A stretch of DNA of 45,460 nucleotides from Chryseobacterium sp. (GCA_003248755.1 QFQW01000026.1:1-45460); one strand, 5' to 3'; positions 1 to 8,754 are shown, counted from the stretch's first letter. Numbers and translations: made by a program. Notes: generated by a model from the sequence alone, not told the origin.

Positions 1-261
1 AGCCTTCAAAACTTCATCTTCAAAAACTTCTTTTATCATTACCACTTTTCCGTCAACAGGAGCTATTATGTTTTCTGTATGATCCAAAATTGCTCTAGTA
101 GGAACCCGGAAAAACCAAAAAATCAATCCTAACATTACCAAAAGAGGAATTAGAATTACAAGTGACCATAATTGTAAATAATAAATGGAAATGGTTCCAA
201 TGAAAGCAATAAATAATATTGCAACAACCAATGTTCCTTTTGATTCTTTATGTAGCTTCAT
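1..261 (-). CDS. psd: Phosphatidylserine decarboxylase family protein, N-terminal part (cut by window edge)
   Basis: Only the first 87 residues are in the window; the C-terminus lies beyond base 1. The ATG at 259-261 opens a protein with a short basic start (MKLHKESKG), two adjacent hydrophobic segments (about residues 10-30 and 33-52) and then the motif APVDGKVVMIKE (from about residue 68), typical of the short Psd/archaetidylserine-decarboxylase-like family. These enzymes convert phosphatidylserine to phosphatidylethanolamine at the membrane through a pyruvoyl group made by self-cleavage; the cleavage site is outside the window, so it cannot be checked. It starts 9 bases after the cdsA stop, so the two form one phospholipid synthesis operon. 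Identification is good from the motif and context, but rests on a fragment. Confidence 0.8.
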   Translation of the reverse strand, partial: MKLHKESKGTLVVAILFIAFIGTISIYYLQLWSLVILIPLLVMLGLIFWFFRVPTRAILDHTENIIAPVDGKVVMIKEVFEDEVLKA

Positions 262-270
262 AAGTAGTTT

Positions 271-1146
271 CTAAAATAGTTTCTCTAAAATAAAGTATAA
301 GTAAATAACTGGTGCACAAATGATAAAGCTGTCGAGTCTATCAAGAATACCACCGTGACCAGGAATGATGTTTCCACTGTCCTTGACTGCAAAACTACGT
401 TTTAACTGACTTTCTACCAAATCCCCTAAAGGTGCAAATATAGAAGTCAATAGGCCAACGATCATCCAGTTTCCTCTCAATTCGGGAAAATTCTGCTCTA
501 CAAAAAATCCTAAAATCAATGTCAGAATTACGCCACCGGCAAATCCTTCCCAAGTTTTTTTTGGCGAAATTTTTGGTGCCATTTTATGTTTTCCGAAGAA
601 TTTTCCTGTAAGATAGGCAAAGGTATCGCTGCTCCAAATCAACACAAAAAGCATAAATACCTCTAATGTAAATGGTTTGTCTGGATCAAGTGTACTAAAT
701 TTTGGTAGTCCTAAAGCAAATCCAAAAGGAAGAGCAAGATAGATGACGGTGAAGATCAATTTACCATTTTCAAAATAAAGCTCCCTTGAATATTTGAAAA
801 GTGTAATTGCAGCAATTGGAATCAATGCTAAAGCTAAAATCTCACTAAAATTGATGTCGAAGAAAAATCCATGATAGAAAAATCTTTTACTAAATCGATA
901 ATAGATAATCGCAGCAACTGGAAATACCAACCATTTATAGATGCCATTATCAAACTTCATTATTTTGATACATTCATAGAGCCCTACAACAAGGAAGAAT
1001 GTTATCAATCCGTAGAAAAGATATTGCTGCTTAACTTCTGGCAAAAAATTGCTGAAAAGTTTTTCTCCAAGCGGAGTTGTACATATTGCTATAACTAGAA
1101 CATAAACAAGCCCCGAAATAGAACGCTGAATGAAATTTTTATCCAA
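271..1146 (-). CDS. cdsA: Phosphatidate cytidylyltransferase (CDP-diglyceride synthase)
   Basis: This integral membrane enzyme makes CDP-diacylglycerol from CTP and phosphatidic acid, the precursor used by phospholipid enzymes such as the neighbouring Psd branch. The 291-residue protein has about eight hydrophobic segments, and its C-terminal third carries the family signature: SPKKTWEGFAGG, then the block around SQLKRSFAVKDSGNIIPGHG ending in GGILDRLDS, with the conserved KD, HGG and DRLD residues. No ATG is available: an in-frame stop (the TAA of the upstream LUD gene) lies at 1156-1158 and the only reasonable start is TTG at 1144-1146, giving MDKNFIQRS directly before the first membrane segment. 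It sits between the LUD-domain gene (9-base gap) and psd (9-base gap), so is probably co-transcribed with both. Confidence 0.95.
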   Translation of the reverse strand: MDKNFIQRSISGLVYVLVIAICTTPLGEKLFSNFLPEVKQQYLFYGLITFFLVVGLYECIKIMKFDNGIYKWLVFPVAAIIYYRFSKRFFYHGFFFDINFSEILALALIPIAAITLFKYSRELYFENGKLIFTVIYLALPFGFALGLPKFSTLDPDKPFTLEVFMLFVLIWSSDTFAYLTGKFFGKHKMAPKISPKKTWEGFAGGVILTLILGFFVEQNFPELRGNWMIVGLLTSIFAPLGDLVESQLKRSFAVKDSGNIIPGHGGILDRLDSFIICAPVIYLYFILEKLF

Positions 1147-1155
1147 AACCGAAAT

Positions 1156-1734
1156 TTAATCTTCCAGCAAAAGTAAGAAAAGTTTGGTATTATCTTTATT
1201 AGGTGTGTCTAATTTGGATTGACTTCCGCTGATTGAAGTCAAGTTTTTAAGATTTCCTGCCCGTTTTACCTTCATCATTGCCTCATTTAAATTATTTGCA
1301 ATCTGAGAAACATTTGCCATAATAATTATTTTAGCGGGCAATCTAGAAGAATGATAATGAAGAATATTATTATGAGAAAGCATTATTCTCCCATCGAATG
1401 CAATGAGGTATTCACAGGTAATGAAAGCGGCATCATTTTGTTCTGTAAGTTCTGGCGAATAAGGAGTCTTGATAACATCTAAAAAGTTTTTCAAATCCTG
1501 ATCCCAACAAAACACATTGTTTATTTGCTCAATCTTGATAATCTGATTGAGTGTCTGCAGAGCTTCCGATTCATCTGCACAATAATTAAAGAACCCTCCG
1601 GAATGCGTAAAAAGTTGCGCAAATTTATAATCCAAATCAGCATCACGAAGCTGATCTGCCAGTTTTGTTACATCTGGTTCATCCTCTTCGGGCTGATTCA
1701 TTATCTTGTTAACGAGTTTTTTAAACAGACTCAA
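1156..1734 (-). CDS. LUD-domain (LutC-like) protein
   Basis: A 192-residue cytoplasmic protein without signal peptide or membrane segment. The central and C-terminal parts (CADESEALQTL, an acidic link, then CEYLIAFDGRIMLS and a run through HYHSSRLPAKIIIMANVSQI) resemble the LUD/LutC-YkgG fold found in lactate-utilisation proteins. Stand-alone copies with no LutA/LutB partners, as here, are common beside ftsH and cdsA in flavobacteria, and their function is unknown; a role in lactate use should not be assumed. The start chosen is TTG at 1732-1734 (MSLFKKLVNK); an ATG at residue 12 (MNQPEEDE) is the alternative. It is the first gene of the LUD-cdsA-psd operon, separated from ftsH by a terminator hairpin. 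Confidence 0.75.
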   Translation of the reverse strand: MSLFKKLVNKIMNQPEEDEPDVTKLADQLRDADLDYKFAQLFTHSGGFFNYCADESEALQTLNQIIKIEQINNVFCWDQDLKNFLDVIKTPYSPELTEQNDAAFITCEYLIAFDGRIMLSHNNILHYHSSRLPAKIIIMANVSQIANNLNEAMMKVKRAGNLKNLTSISGSQSKLDTPNKDNTKLFLLLLED

Positions 1735-1760
1735 TTTTCTGCAGTTTTTATTAATTATTA

Positions 1761-1768
1761 CAAATGTA
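1761..1768 (-). promoter_or_regulatory. Candidate -7 box (TACATTTG) for the LUD-cdsA-psd operon
   Basis: On the minus strand the sequence reads TACATTTG, an exact match to the Bacteroidota -7 consensus TAnnTTTG, 26 bases before the LUD start codon. No TTTG element stands at the usual 19-21 base distance upstream, so this is only half of a promoter. Its place just after the ftsH terminator supports it. Confidence 0.35.
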
Positions 1769-1810
1769 AAGAATTATTATAATACTCTAAAAACCAAAAC
1801 TTTGTTTTAT

Positions 1811-1843
1811 AAAAAAATCCTAATCAAATTAGGATTTTTTTTT
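1811..1843. terminator. Rho-independent terminator after ftsH
   Basis: Stem ATCCTAAT/ATTAGGAT with a three-base loop CAA, flanked by a run of A on the left and a run of T on the right. Read on the minus strand it lies 23-55 bases past the ftsH stop and ends in a T run, so it should end rsfS-ftsH transcripts; its symmetry would let it work in both directions. Confidence 0.8.
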
Positions 1844-1865
1844 AGGTATTTATTCTTAAGTTATA

Positions 1866-3827
1866 TTAACTCTCTGTATTTAAGGTGTTTCCGGCGTCAG
1901 TAGGATTATCAATACTTGACACGGGTTTTTCTGTCAATTCTGGATCCCAAGCTCTTTTTCCAAAGATTTCTTCAAGGTCTTCTCGGAAAATGACTTCCTT
2001 TTCCAATAATTTTTGAGAAAGAGCTTCTAGCTTGTCTCTATTTTCAGTAAGAATTGTTACAGCTCTGTGATATTGAGTTTCTACTAGTTTAGAGATTTCT
2101 TCATCGATCAATTTTGCCGTTTGCTCAGAATAAGGCTTTCCAAAGCTATATTCTGATTGGCCAGAACTGTCATAATAAGAAATGTTTCCAACTTTATCAT
2201 TCAGACCGTAGATTGTAACCATTGCCTGAGCTTGTTTTGTAACTCTTTCAAGATCAGATAAAGCACCTGTAGATATATTTCCAAAAGTTACCTGCTCTGC
2301 TGCTCTACCCCCTAATGTTGCACAAATCTCATCCAGCATCTGTTCGGTAGTTGTCAATTGTCTTTCTTCCGGAAGATACCAAGCTGCACCGAGAGAACGT
2401 CCTCTGGGAACAATCGTCACTTTCAAAAGAGGAGCAGCATGTTCTACCAACCAAGAGATTGTAGCGTGGCCTGCTTCGTGAAAAGCAACTCTTCTTTTTT
2501 CAGAAGGTTTAATCGCTTTATTTTTCTTTTCAAGACCTCCGATGATTCTGTCAACGGCATCCAGAAAATCTTGTTTAGTAACAGATTCGTGAGAGTTTCT
2601 TGCGGCAATAAGTGCAGCTTCATTACAAACATTTGCAATATCGGCTCCACTGAATCCCGGAGTTTGCTTTGCTAAAAATTCGCGATCTACCGTATTATCT
2701 AGCTTGATTTTCTTTAAATGTACATCGAAAATCTGTTGTCTCTCATGAAGTTCCGGTAAATCAACATAAATGGATCTGTCAAAACGTCCGGCTCTCATCA
2801 ATGCTTTGTCAAGAATATCTGCACGGTTTGTTGCTGCCATTACAATTACGTTGGTATCTGTTCCGAAACCATCCATTTCTGTAAGTAGCTGATTGAGTGT
2901 GTTTTCTCTTTCGTCATTACCTCCTTGGAATCCACCTTTACCTCTGGCTCTACCAATAGCATCAATCTCATCAATAAAAATAATTGCAGGAGATTTTGCT
3001 TTTGCCTGAGCGAAAAGATCTCTAACTCTAGAAGCGCCAACTCCAACAAACATCTCTACAAAGTCAGAACCTGAAAGTGAGAAGAAAGGAACCTTAGCTT
3101 CGCCGGCAACTGCTTTTGCTAACAAAGTTTTACCTGTTCCAGGAGGACCAACCAAAAGAACTCCTTTTGGAATTTTACCCCCAAGTTTTGTGTATTTTTC
3201 GGAATTTTTCAGGAAATCAACGACTTCTTGAACTTCTTCTTTTGCTCCTTCTAATCCTGCAACATCTTTGAAAGTTACTTGAATTTTTTCTTTTTCGTCA
3301 AATAACTTGGCTCTGGATTTTCCAATACTGAATATTTGTCCGCCGGGTCCGCCGGCACCGCCTCCCATTTTTCTGAAAATAAAGAAATAGAGTAGTGCGA
3401 AAAGTCCACCCCAAAGGGCTAAAGTGAATAGCAATTCGGAGAAACCGCTTTGACTTTTTCCAAATTCTATTCTGGCAGGTTGAGGGAGTTTTGAATTGAT
3501 TCCATCAAATCTTTCTTGAAAATATCTAAGATCTCCGTAAGTCATTACAAAATCCGGATTTGGTTTGATATTGATTACAGAAAGAGGATCACTTTTCTTT
3601 TCTCCCTTTTGAAATTCGGCTTTTGCAGCTTTAGTCAAGTAAACATCTGCTTTGAAATTGTCTCTATAGACCATTACTTCGCTAACTTTACCTTGCTGAA
3701 CCAAACCGTAAAATTCTTTTTCATCAATGTTTTTTACCATAGAATCTCCCAATAGTCCCGGAAGAAAAATGAGTAAAATGAGTCCCAATAAAACGGGTAT
3801 GAACCAATTGAATCCTTTATTATTCAT
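1866..3827 (-). CDS. ftsH: ATP-dependent zinc metalloprotease FtsH
   Basis: Membrane-anchored AAA+ protease that extracts and degrades membrane and regulatory proteins. The 653-residue protein shows the full family order: N-terminal membrane helix (about residues 8-27), an exported domain, a second helix (about 131-151), a Gly-rich linker, the AAA+ module with Walker A GPPGTGKT at 227-234, Walker B IIFIDEIDA, and a second region of homology (ATNRADILDKALMRAGRFDR), then the M41 zinc protease domain with HEAGH at 450-454. Length and motifs are normal for a working enzyme. The start ATG is 42 bases downstream of the rsfS stop, so the two are probably co-transcribed; a terminator follows. Confidence 0.98.
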   Translation of the reverse strand: MNNKGFNWFIPVLLGLILLIFLPGLLGDSMVKNIDEKEFYGLVQQGKVSEVMVYRDNFKADVYLTKAAKAEFQKGEKKSDPLSVINIKPNPDFVMTYGDLRYFQERFDGINSKLPQPARIEFGKSQSGFSELLFTLALWGGLFALLYFFIFRKMGGGAGGPGGQIFSIGKSRAKLFDEKEKIQVTFKDVAGLEGAKEEVQEVVDFLKNSEKYTKLGGKIPKGVLLVGPPGTGKTLLAKAVAGEAKVPFFSLSGSDFVEMFVGVGASRVRDLFAQAKAKSPAIIFIDEIDAIGRARGKGGFQGGNDERENTLNQLLTEMDGFGTDTNVIVMAATNRADILDKALMRAGRFDRSIYVDLPELHERQQIFDVHLKKIKLDNTVDREFLAKQTPGFSGADIANVCNEAALIAARNSHESVTKQDFLDAVDRIIGGLEKKNKAIKPSEKRRVAFHEAGHATISWLVEHAAPLLKVTIVPRGRSLGAAWYLPEERQLTTTEQMLDEICATLGGRAAEQVTFGNISTGALSDLERVTKQAQAMVTIYGLNDKVGNISYYDSSGQSEYSFGKPYSEQTAKLIDEEISKLVETQYHRAVTILTENRDKLEALSQKLLEKEVIFREDLEEIFGKRAWDPELTEKPVSSIDNPTDAGNTLNTES

Positions 3828-3869
3828 CTTTGTCTTTTAAAATAATTGATGATGCAAATGCTGCACCTT

Positions 3870-4232
3870 TTAGCTTTCTACTTTTGTGATTTTTGCATCC
3901 CCCCAAAGTTCCTCTATATCATAATAATCGCGGATTTGCTTTTGGAAAACGTGCACAACCACAGAAACGTAATCTACCAAAACCCACATTGCATTTTCTG
4001 TACCTTCTACATGCCATGGCCTTTCTTTGATATCGTTTCTAACTTTTTTTTCTATGTTGCCGGCAATTGCAGAAACCTGAGTGTTAGAGTTTCCGCTGCA
4101 GATGATAAATGTATCTGCTACTGAGTTTTCTATGCCTGATAAATCGAAGATCTGGATGTCTTCTCCCTTTGTATCTTGAATCGATTCTATAATTTTGTCG
4201 ATTAATATTTGTTTTTCTGTACTTTTACTCAT
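3870..4232 (-). CDS. rsfS: Ribosomal silencing factor RsfS (RsfA/Iojap family)
   Basis: A 120-residue soluble protein. RsfS proteins bind ribosomal protein uL14 on the large subunit and block subunit joining, lowering translation when nutrients are short. The family blocks are clear: ADTFIICSGNSNTQVSAIA (about residues 39-57), RPWHVEG, and WVLVDYVSVVVHVF near residue 83-96, followed by the DYYDIEELWGDA tail. The usual D in DYxDVVVHVF is replaced by S, a minor change. It is the first gene of the rsfS-ftsH unit and is divergent from birA, so the 87-base spacer must hold both promoters. Confidence 0.95.
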   Translation of the reverse strand: MSKSTEKQILIDKIIESIQDTKGEDIQIFDLSGIENSVADTFIICSGNSNTQVSAIAGNIEKKVRNDIKERPWHVEGTENAMWVLVDYVSVVVHVFQKQIRDYYDIEELWGDAKITKVES

Positions 4233-4252
4233 TCAAAAAAATTGTGTAATTG

Positions 4253-4260
4253 CAAATTTA
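4253..4260 (-). promoter_or_regulatory. Candidate -7 box (TAAATTTG) for rsfS-ftsH
   Basis: The minus strand reads TAAATTTG, an exact fit to TAnnTTTG, ending 20 bases before the rsfS ATG. No clear TTTG is found at the -33 distance. It lies in the short divergent spacer between rsfS and birA. Confidence 0.35.
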
Positions 4261-4319
4261 TTGATTTTTATCTATTTATCTTTTGTTTCTTGACTTATAA
4301 TCTCATAAAGTTTTCATAA

Positions 4320-5030
4320 ATGAGCCGTTTCTTGTATCTGGACAATTGTTTTTCCACCAATGACGAAATTCTAACGCTTTTAAATGAAGACGAATCAACG
4401 GCTGTTTTTACTTTTAATCAAACCAAAGGTCGTGGTCAATATGGTAATGTCTGGAGTGTTATCCCCAATCAGAATCTTGCTTACTCATTGGCGATAAAAA
4501 GTTCTAATATTAATATATCTGATGTCTCTCTCAATTATTATACCGCAATTATTATTCGTGATTTTCTTGACAATGTGACAAAAGCTATCGTTAAAATCAA
4601 ATGGCCCAACGATATTATTCTCAATGGAAAAAAAGTCTGTGGCATCCTTATCGAGAAAAAGAAAATCAATCAAGAAGAATTTTATATCCTTGGAATAGGG
4701 ATTAATATTCTTCAAACCGATTTCACTAATCTTCCAAAAGCAGGTTCAATCTTCTCGGTAACAGGAATTAATGTCGATTTACAGCAATTTGCAACCTACT
4801 TTCATCAAAATATTATTTCGAAATTAAATGAAATCCCATCAGAAGAAAATATTTTGACTGATTATAATTCTAATCTTTTCCACAAAGATGAAATTTCAGT
4901 TTTTCAAAAAAAAGGTCTGCGCCAAAATGGCATAATTAAAAATGCTGACAAAAATGGTTTTCTCTGGATTGATTTGGAAAACGAAGGTCTTCAAAAATTC
5001 TTTCACAAAGAGATTGAAATGATGTACTAA
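4320..5030 (+). CDS. birA: Biotin--[acetyl-CoA-carboxylase] ligase, monofunctional
   Basis: Joins biotin through biotinyl-AMP to the lysine of biotin carboxyl carrier protein, activating acetyl-CoA carboxylase and related enzymes. The 236-residue protein starts directly with the catalytic domain: LDNCFSTNDE (residues 7-16), the adenylate loop GRGQYG (37-42), KWPND (94-98) and the strand KVCGILIEKKK. The last ~45 residues form the small SH3-like C-terminal domain. There is no N-terminal winged helix, so unlike E. coli BirA it is not a repressor of biotin genes. It is divergent from rsfS and convergent with the LptF/G gene (14-base gap). Confidence 0.95.
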   Translation: MSRFLYLDNCFSTNDEILTLLNEDESTAVFTFNQTKGRGQYGNVWSVIPNQNLAYSLAIKSSNINISDVSLNYYTAIIIRDFLDNVTKAIVKIKWPNDIILNGKKVCGILIEKKKINQEEFYILGIGINILQTDFTNLPKAGSIFSVTGINVDLQQFATYFHQNIISKLNEIPSEENILTDYNSNLFHKDEISVFQKKGLRQNGIIKNADKNGFLWIDLENEGLQKFFHKEIEMMY

Positions 5031-5044
5031 AATCTTAATGAAGA

Positions 5045-6139
5045 TTACTCATTAGCTCGCTTGATATAAAGATAAGCTGCAATTGGAGCGAAGACAATAT
5101 TCGGGAGCCACATTGCTAAAAGCGGAGGCAAAGTTTTGTTCTCGGAAACAACATTCAGAACCTGAAAAGAAAATACGAATATGAAGGCCAAAGCAATTCC
5201 TAGCGCTAGGTTGAGTCCAAGTCCTCCTCGTTTCTTCTGAGATGATAATGATAATCCTAAAAACGTTAGAATAATAATAGAAACCGGCATTGATGTTCTT
5301 TGATAAAGCTCATTGTAAAAGGATGTTACATTATTATTTCCTTTCATTTTTTCACGCTTTATCATCTCGAGCAATTCGGGAGTCGTTTTGTTCTGAGCAA
5401 CCAATTTGTCAGGAAATAATTCCGAAGGAGGCAATTTAAAATCCTGAATCTTGGTTGTTCCGCTCCCTAAGATTTCGGTATCATTTTTTGCAGCTGTTCT
5501 TTCGGTATAATTACTAATAACGAAATGTTTTTTCTTTGCATCCCATTGGATATCCATTGCCGTAATCTGATAAATCAACTTTTTATTTTTATCAAATTTC
5601 TGATACATATATCCGGAACCGCGATTTTCCTTTTTGTTATAACTATTGACAAAGATATATTCACTGGGATTAATATTCGAAGCAATAACTTTATTACCTA
5701 AAATCTCTTCCTTGTTCACAGCGTTGTATGTGTAAGGCTCCAAAACATTTTTTTTGATATTGGACCAGGGTAAAATGAAGTGATTGAGTGCCAATGTAAT
5801 ACAAGCAATCAGAATTGATGTAATCAAATATGGTTTTGCGAATCTGTGAAAACTGGCTCCACTACTTATTACGGCAACAATTTCTGTGTTATTTGCCATT
5901 CTTGAAGTGAAAAAAATCACGGTAATAAAAACCAGAATTGACATAAAAGTCAGAATCAGATTCAGAATCCAATAAGGATAAAAATTCAACAGAAAATAGC
6001 CTACTGTAAAACCATTGCTCTCGATCCTTGGTGTTTTGGACTGAACATCAACTACCAATACAATAATGGATAACAACGCCAACATAAAAATGAGGGTTCC
6101 CAAATATTTTTTGATGACGTAAAGGTCTATGATTTTCAT
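5045..6139 (-). CDS. LptF/LptG (YjgP/YjgQ) family permease of the lipopolysaccharide exporter
   Basis: Inner-membrane component that, with the ATPase LptB, pulls lipopolysaccharide out of the membrane and hands it to LptC/LptA. The 364-residue protein starts MKIIDLYVIKKYLGTLIF, a start typical for the family, and has three membrane helices in the N-terminal third (about residues 11-30, 47-75, 100-123), a large periplasmic domain (about 130-275), and three helices near the C-terminus. Length is normal. LptF and LptG cannot be told apart by eye, and the partner gene is not in the window. It lies 97 bases after tgt in the same direction, an arrangement common in flavobacteria. Confidence 0.9.
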   Translation of the reverse strand: MKIIDLYVIKKYLGTLIFMLALLSIIVLVVDVQSKTPRIESNGFTVGYFLLNFYPYWILNLILTFMSILVFITVIFFTSRMANNTEIVAVISSGASFHRFAKPYLITSILIACITLALNHFILPWSNIKKNVLEPYTYNAVNKEEILGNKVIASNINPSEYIFVNSYNKKENRGSGYMYQKFDKNKKLIYQITAMDIQWDAKKKHFVISNYTERTAAKNDTEILGSGTTKIQDFKLPPSELFPDKLVAQNKTTPELLEMIKREKMKGNNNVTSFYNELYQRTSMPVSIIILTFLGLSLSSQKKRGGLGLNLALGIALAFIFVFSFQVLNVVSENKTLPPLLAMWLPNIVFAPIAAYLYIKRANE

Positions 6140-6236
6140 AAAGTCAGATGTTAGATGTCAGAGGCCGGATAATTAAACTTGATCTTTAAAATATTGATTC
6201 TTTTTACTCTATTCTTGCTTTATTCTTGTTTCTTAA

Positions 6237-7370
6237 TTACAATCTTTTCTTCAATTGAGGAATGATCTGTTCTTTCCATTGATAAAAATCTCCGGCAAGA
6301 ATATGTTCTCTGGCAACTTTTACCAAGTTCAGATAGAATGCTAAATTATGAATTGATGCAATCTGCTTTGCCAAATATTCTTTCGCTACGAAAAGGTGTC
6401 TTACATAAGCTTTGCTGTATTCCTGATCCACAAAACTTGTCCCAAACTCATCCAAAGGTGAAAAATCGGTTTTCCATTTTTCATTTTTCATATTCATCAC
6501 ACCTTGCCAGGTGAAGAGCATTGCGTTTCTGGCATTTCTGGTTGGCATCACGCAATCCATCATATCTATGCCAAGACCAATACTTTCTATAATGTTCCAA
6601 GGCGTTCCGACACCCATCAGATATCTCGGTTTTTCTTTTGGAAGAATATCCGTCACTTCATTAGTAATTCTGTACATTTCTTCTTCCGGTTCTCCAACAG
6701 AAAGTCCACCAATAGCGTTACCTTCGGCTCCGGCTTCAGAAATAACTTCAGCAGAGATCTTTCTCAAATCAGAATAACAAGAACCTTGGACAATCGGGAA
6801 CAAACGTTGTCTGTGACCATATAATTCTTTATTTTCTTCGGTCCAATCGATACATCTTTTTAACCAACGATGCGTCAATTCCATTGATGTTTTTACCGCG
6901 TTATAATCACTGGGATACGCTATGCATTCATCAAAAGCCATAAAAATATCGGCTCCGATTTGTCTTTGGATCTGCATAGAAATCTCTGGTGACATAAAAC
7001 GTAAGCTGCCATCAATATGTGATTTGAACTTCACTCCCTCTTCGGTAATTTTTCTGCTTTTTGCCAGAGAAAAAACCTGATAGCCACCGGAATCTGTCAA
7101 GATTGGTCTATCCCAGTTCATAAATTGATGAAGTCCGCCGGCTTGTTGCATAATATCCATTGCTGGGCGCAACATCAGGTGATAAGTATTTCCTAGAATA
7201 ATTTGTGCTTTTATATCTTCTTTCAGCTCTCTCTGATGAACGGTTTTTACCGATGCAACAGTACCAACCGGCATAAAAATAGGGGTTTGAATTTGTCCGT
7301 GGTCTGTCGTAATAACTCCAGCTCTTGCTTTGGATTCTGAAGTTTTTTCGATTTCAAAAAATTTCTGCAT
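6237..7370 (-). CDS. tgt: tRNA-guanine transglycosylase (queuine/preQ1 insertion)
   Basis: Exchanges guanine-34 in the anticodon of tRNAs for Asp, Asn, His and Tyr for preQ1 (the first step toward queuosine). Recognisable blocks are MPVGTVASVK, ILGNTYHLMLRP, LTDSGGYQVFSLA (holding the general acid/base Asp), GGLSVGEP, YLMGVGTP and the GIDMMDCVMPTRNARN block with the nucleophilic Asp. The 377-residue length is normal. The C-terminal zinc site is not: the CxCxxC of the E. coli type is replaced by GTSFVD (G310, S312, D315), while the fourth ligand, His in SIHNLAFY (H341), remains. From memory other Bacteroidota Tgt proteins look alike, so this is probably an active lineage form. It follows the DUF4296 gene by 3 bases. 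Confidence 0.96.
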   Translation of the reverse strand: MQKFFEIEKTSESKARAGVITTDHGQIQTPIFMPVGTVASVKTVHQRELKEDIKAQIILGNTYHLMLRPAMDIMQQAGGLHQFMNWDRPILTDSGGYQVFSLAKSRKITEEGVKFKSHIDGSLRFMSPEISMQIQRQIGADIFMAFDECIAYPSDYNAVKTSMELTHRWLKRCIDWTEENKELYGHRQRLFPIVQGSCYSDLRKISAEVISEAGAEGNAIGGLSVGEPEEEMYRITNEVTDILPKEKPRYLMGVGTPWNIIESIGLGIDMMDCVMPTRNARNAMLFTWQGVMNMKNEKWKTDFSPLDEFGTSFVDQEYSKAYVRHLFVAKEYLAKQIASIHNLAFYLNLVKVAREHILAGDFYQWKEQIIPQLKKRL

Positions 7371-7373
7371 AAT

Positions 7374-7748
7374 TTATCTCGCTTGTGCCGGAACGTCGCT
7401 ATCTTCTTTTAGTTTTTTATTAATAAACCCTTCTGCTTTCGGATCTTTTGATTTAATAATTTCCTGAGCTTTATCGAAAATATCTGCAATCGTTTCCGGT
7501 TTCGTCATATAATATTTGTAACTTTCTGTAAATAATTCTCCTTTGATATTATATTTTTTAAGAATAAATCTTGTGGCATTTTCAGAGTTGATGTTTCCTC
7601 CAATCGTATAACTCTGCTCATTGAGCGCAAAATCAGCAATAATCTCGGACATTTTATCTTCAGGCAGAATATTATCCGGTTTTTTAATCGCCTCTGTACA
7701 AGACAAAACGCAGAAAGTCATCAAAATACAAAGTATAATATTCTTCAT
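7374..7748 (-). CDS. DUF4296 lipoprotein
   Basis: A 124-residue exported protein of unknown function. A hydrophobic signal (residues 1-16) ends in the lipobox VLSC with the acylated Cys17. The mature part has the DUF4296 pattern: LPEDKMSEIIADFALNEQ, then a helix with FILKKYNIKGELFTESYKYYMTKPETIADIFDKA and a charged tail. This family is confined to Bacteroidota and is usually found beside the glycosyltransferase and tgt as here; no reaction can be assigned. It lies 1 base after the glycosyltransferase and 3 bases before tgt, so all are co-transcribed. Confidence 0.85.
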   Translation of the reverse strand: MKNIILCILMTFCVLSCTEAIKKPDNILPEDKMSEIIADFALNEQSYTIGGNINSENATRFILKKYNIKGELFTESYKYYMTKPETIADIFDKAQEIIKSKDPKAEGFINKKLKEDSDVPAQAR

Positions 7749-7749
7749 T

Positions 7750-8466
7750 TTATAGTGTTCCGATTAAGCTTTTCCATTTAAGATTCAAAACTCCAAAAAC
7801 GGCTTCTTTGATAATTCCGCCATTCATTTTGCTTTCACCTTCTGTTCTGTCGGTAAAAATAATCGGAACTTCAACAATCTTAAGATTCTTCTTGAAAACA
7901 CGATATTTCATCTCAACTTGGAAACCGTATCCTTTTAGTTTGATCTTATCTAATCCAATAGTAATCAATGTTTCTTTTTTGAAACAAACAAACCCAGCTG
8001 TCGTATCATGAATCGGTAGTCCTAGAACAAAACGCACATATTTGGAAGCAAAGTAAGATAACAAGACTCTTCCCATTGGCCAATTGACAACATTAACACC
8101 TTTGGAATATCTGGAGCCAACTGACATATCAGCGTTCTTACAGGCTTCGTAAAGTTTTATCAAATCTTCCGGGTTGTGAGAAAAATCGGCATCCATCTCG
8201 AAAACGTAATCATACTCATTATGAATTGCCCATTGAAATCCGTGAATATATGCTTTACCAAGTCCGTCTTTTATTTTTCGGACAGTCAAATGAAGCAGGA
8301 CAGGATATTTTTCGCGTAATCTTTTTACAATTTCCGCAGTTCCGTCAGGAGAAGAGTCGTCCACCACCAAAACGTGAAAGTCCTGCTGTAAATCAAAAAC
8401 AGCCGAAATAATTTTTTCGATGTTCTCTTTTTCGTTATAGGTTGGGATTATGACAAGTTTCTTCAT
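7750..8466 (-). CDS. Polyprenol monophosphomannose synthase-like GT2 glycosyltransferase
   Basis: Family-2 glycosyltransferase resembling dolichol-phosphate mannose synthase, which transfers a sugar from GDP- or UDP-sugar to a polyprenyl phosphate. Motifs: VIIPTYNEKENI at the start, VVDDSSPDGT, GLGKAYIHGFQWAI, the metal-binding EMDADFSHNPED (DxD), and GSRYSKG. The start ATG at 8464-8466 gives MKKLVIIPTYNE, the normal family start; an upstream ATG at 8482-8484 would add six residues (MRIIFR) and is less likely. There is no membrane segment at the C-terminus, so it is the short soluble form. It heads the GT-DUF4296-tgt-lptF/G operon; the true acceptor is unknown. Confidence 0.88.
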   Translation of the reverse strand: MKKLVIIPTYNEKENIEKIISAVFDLQQDFHVLVVDDSSPDGTAEIVKRLREKYPVLLHLTVRKIKDGLGKAYIHGFQWAIHNEYDYVFEMDADFSHNPEDLIKLYEACKNADMSVGSRYSKGVNVVNWPMGRVLLSYFASKYVRFVLGLPIHDTTAGFVCFKKETLITIGLDKIKLKGYGFQVEMKYRVFKKNLKIVEVPIIFTDRTEGESKMNGGIIKEAVFGVLNLKWKSLIGTL

Positions 8467-8484
8467 CCGGAAAATAATTCGCAA

Positions 8485-8754
8485 AGATAATCTTTTAATC
8501 GTTAATCTTTTTTGGCGAATTATAAATTAACTTTTTTTAACCAGAAATGTTTATAAATAATAGAAATGAAGATCGTAAATCAAATTAATTGTTGTTCCAA
8601 AGAATTTATAATGGGAGATTAATCCTTTTTAATACTCATCAAGTTTTCATTATTAGAGAAAGAGCTACTACAATTTAATAACAAAATAATAAAACTGATA
8701 ATAAAGATATTCTCATGATTATAAGCGGATTAGTTTTTCGCAAAAAAGCCGATG
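8485..8754. other. Intergenic region before the first operon of the accessory segment
   Basis: About 270 A/T-rich bases between the glycosyltransferase start and the end of the broken YdeI gene. I see no ORF, no clear hairpin terminator and no promoter with both Bacteroidota boxes. The glycosyltransferase operon promoter must lie here. Confidence 0.4.

Noticed and set aside
6140..6175. Short tandem TCAGATGTTAGATGTCAGA before tgt end
   Set aside because: Only two imperfect copies of a short word; too little to call a repeat element.
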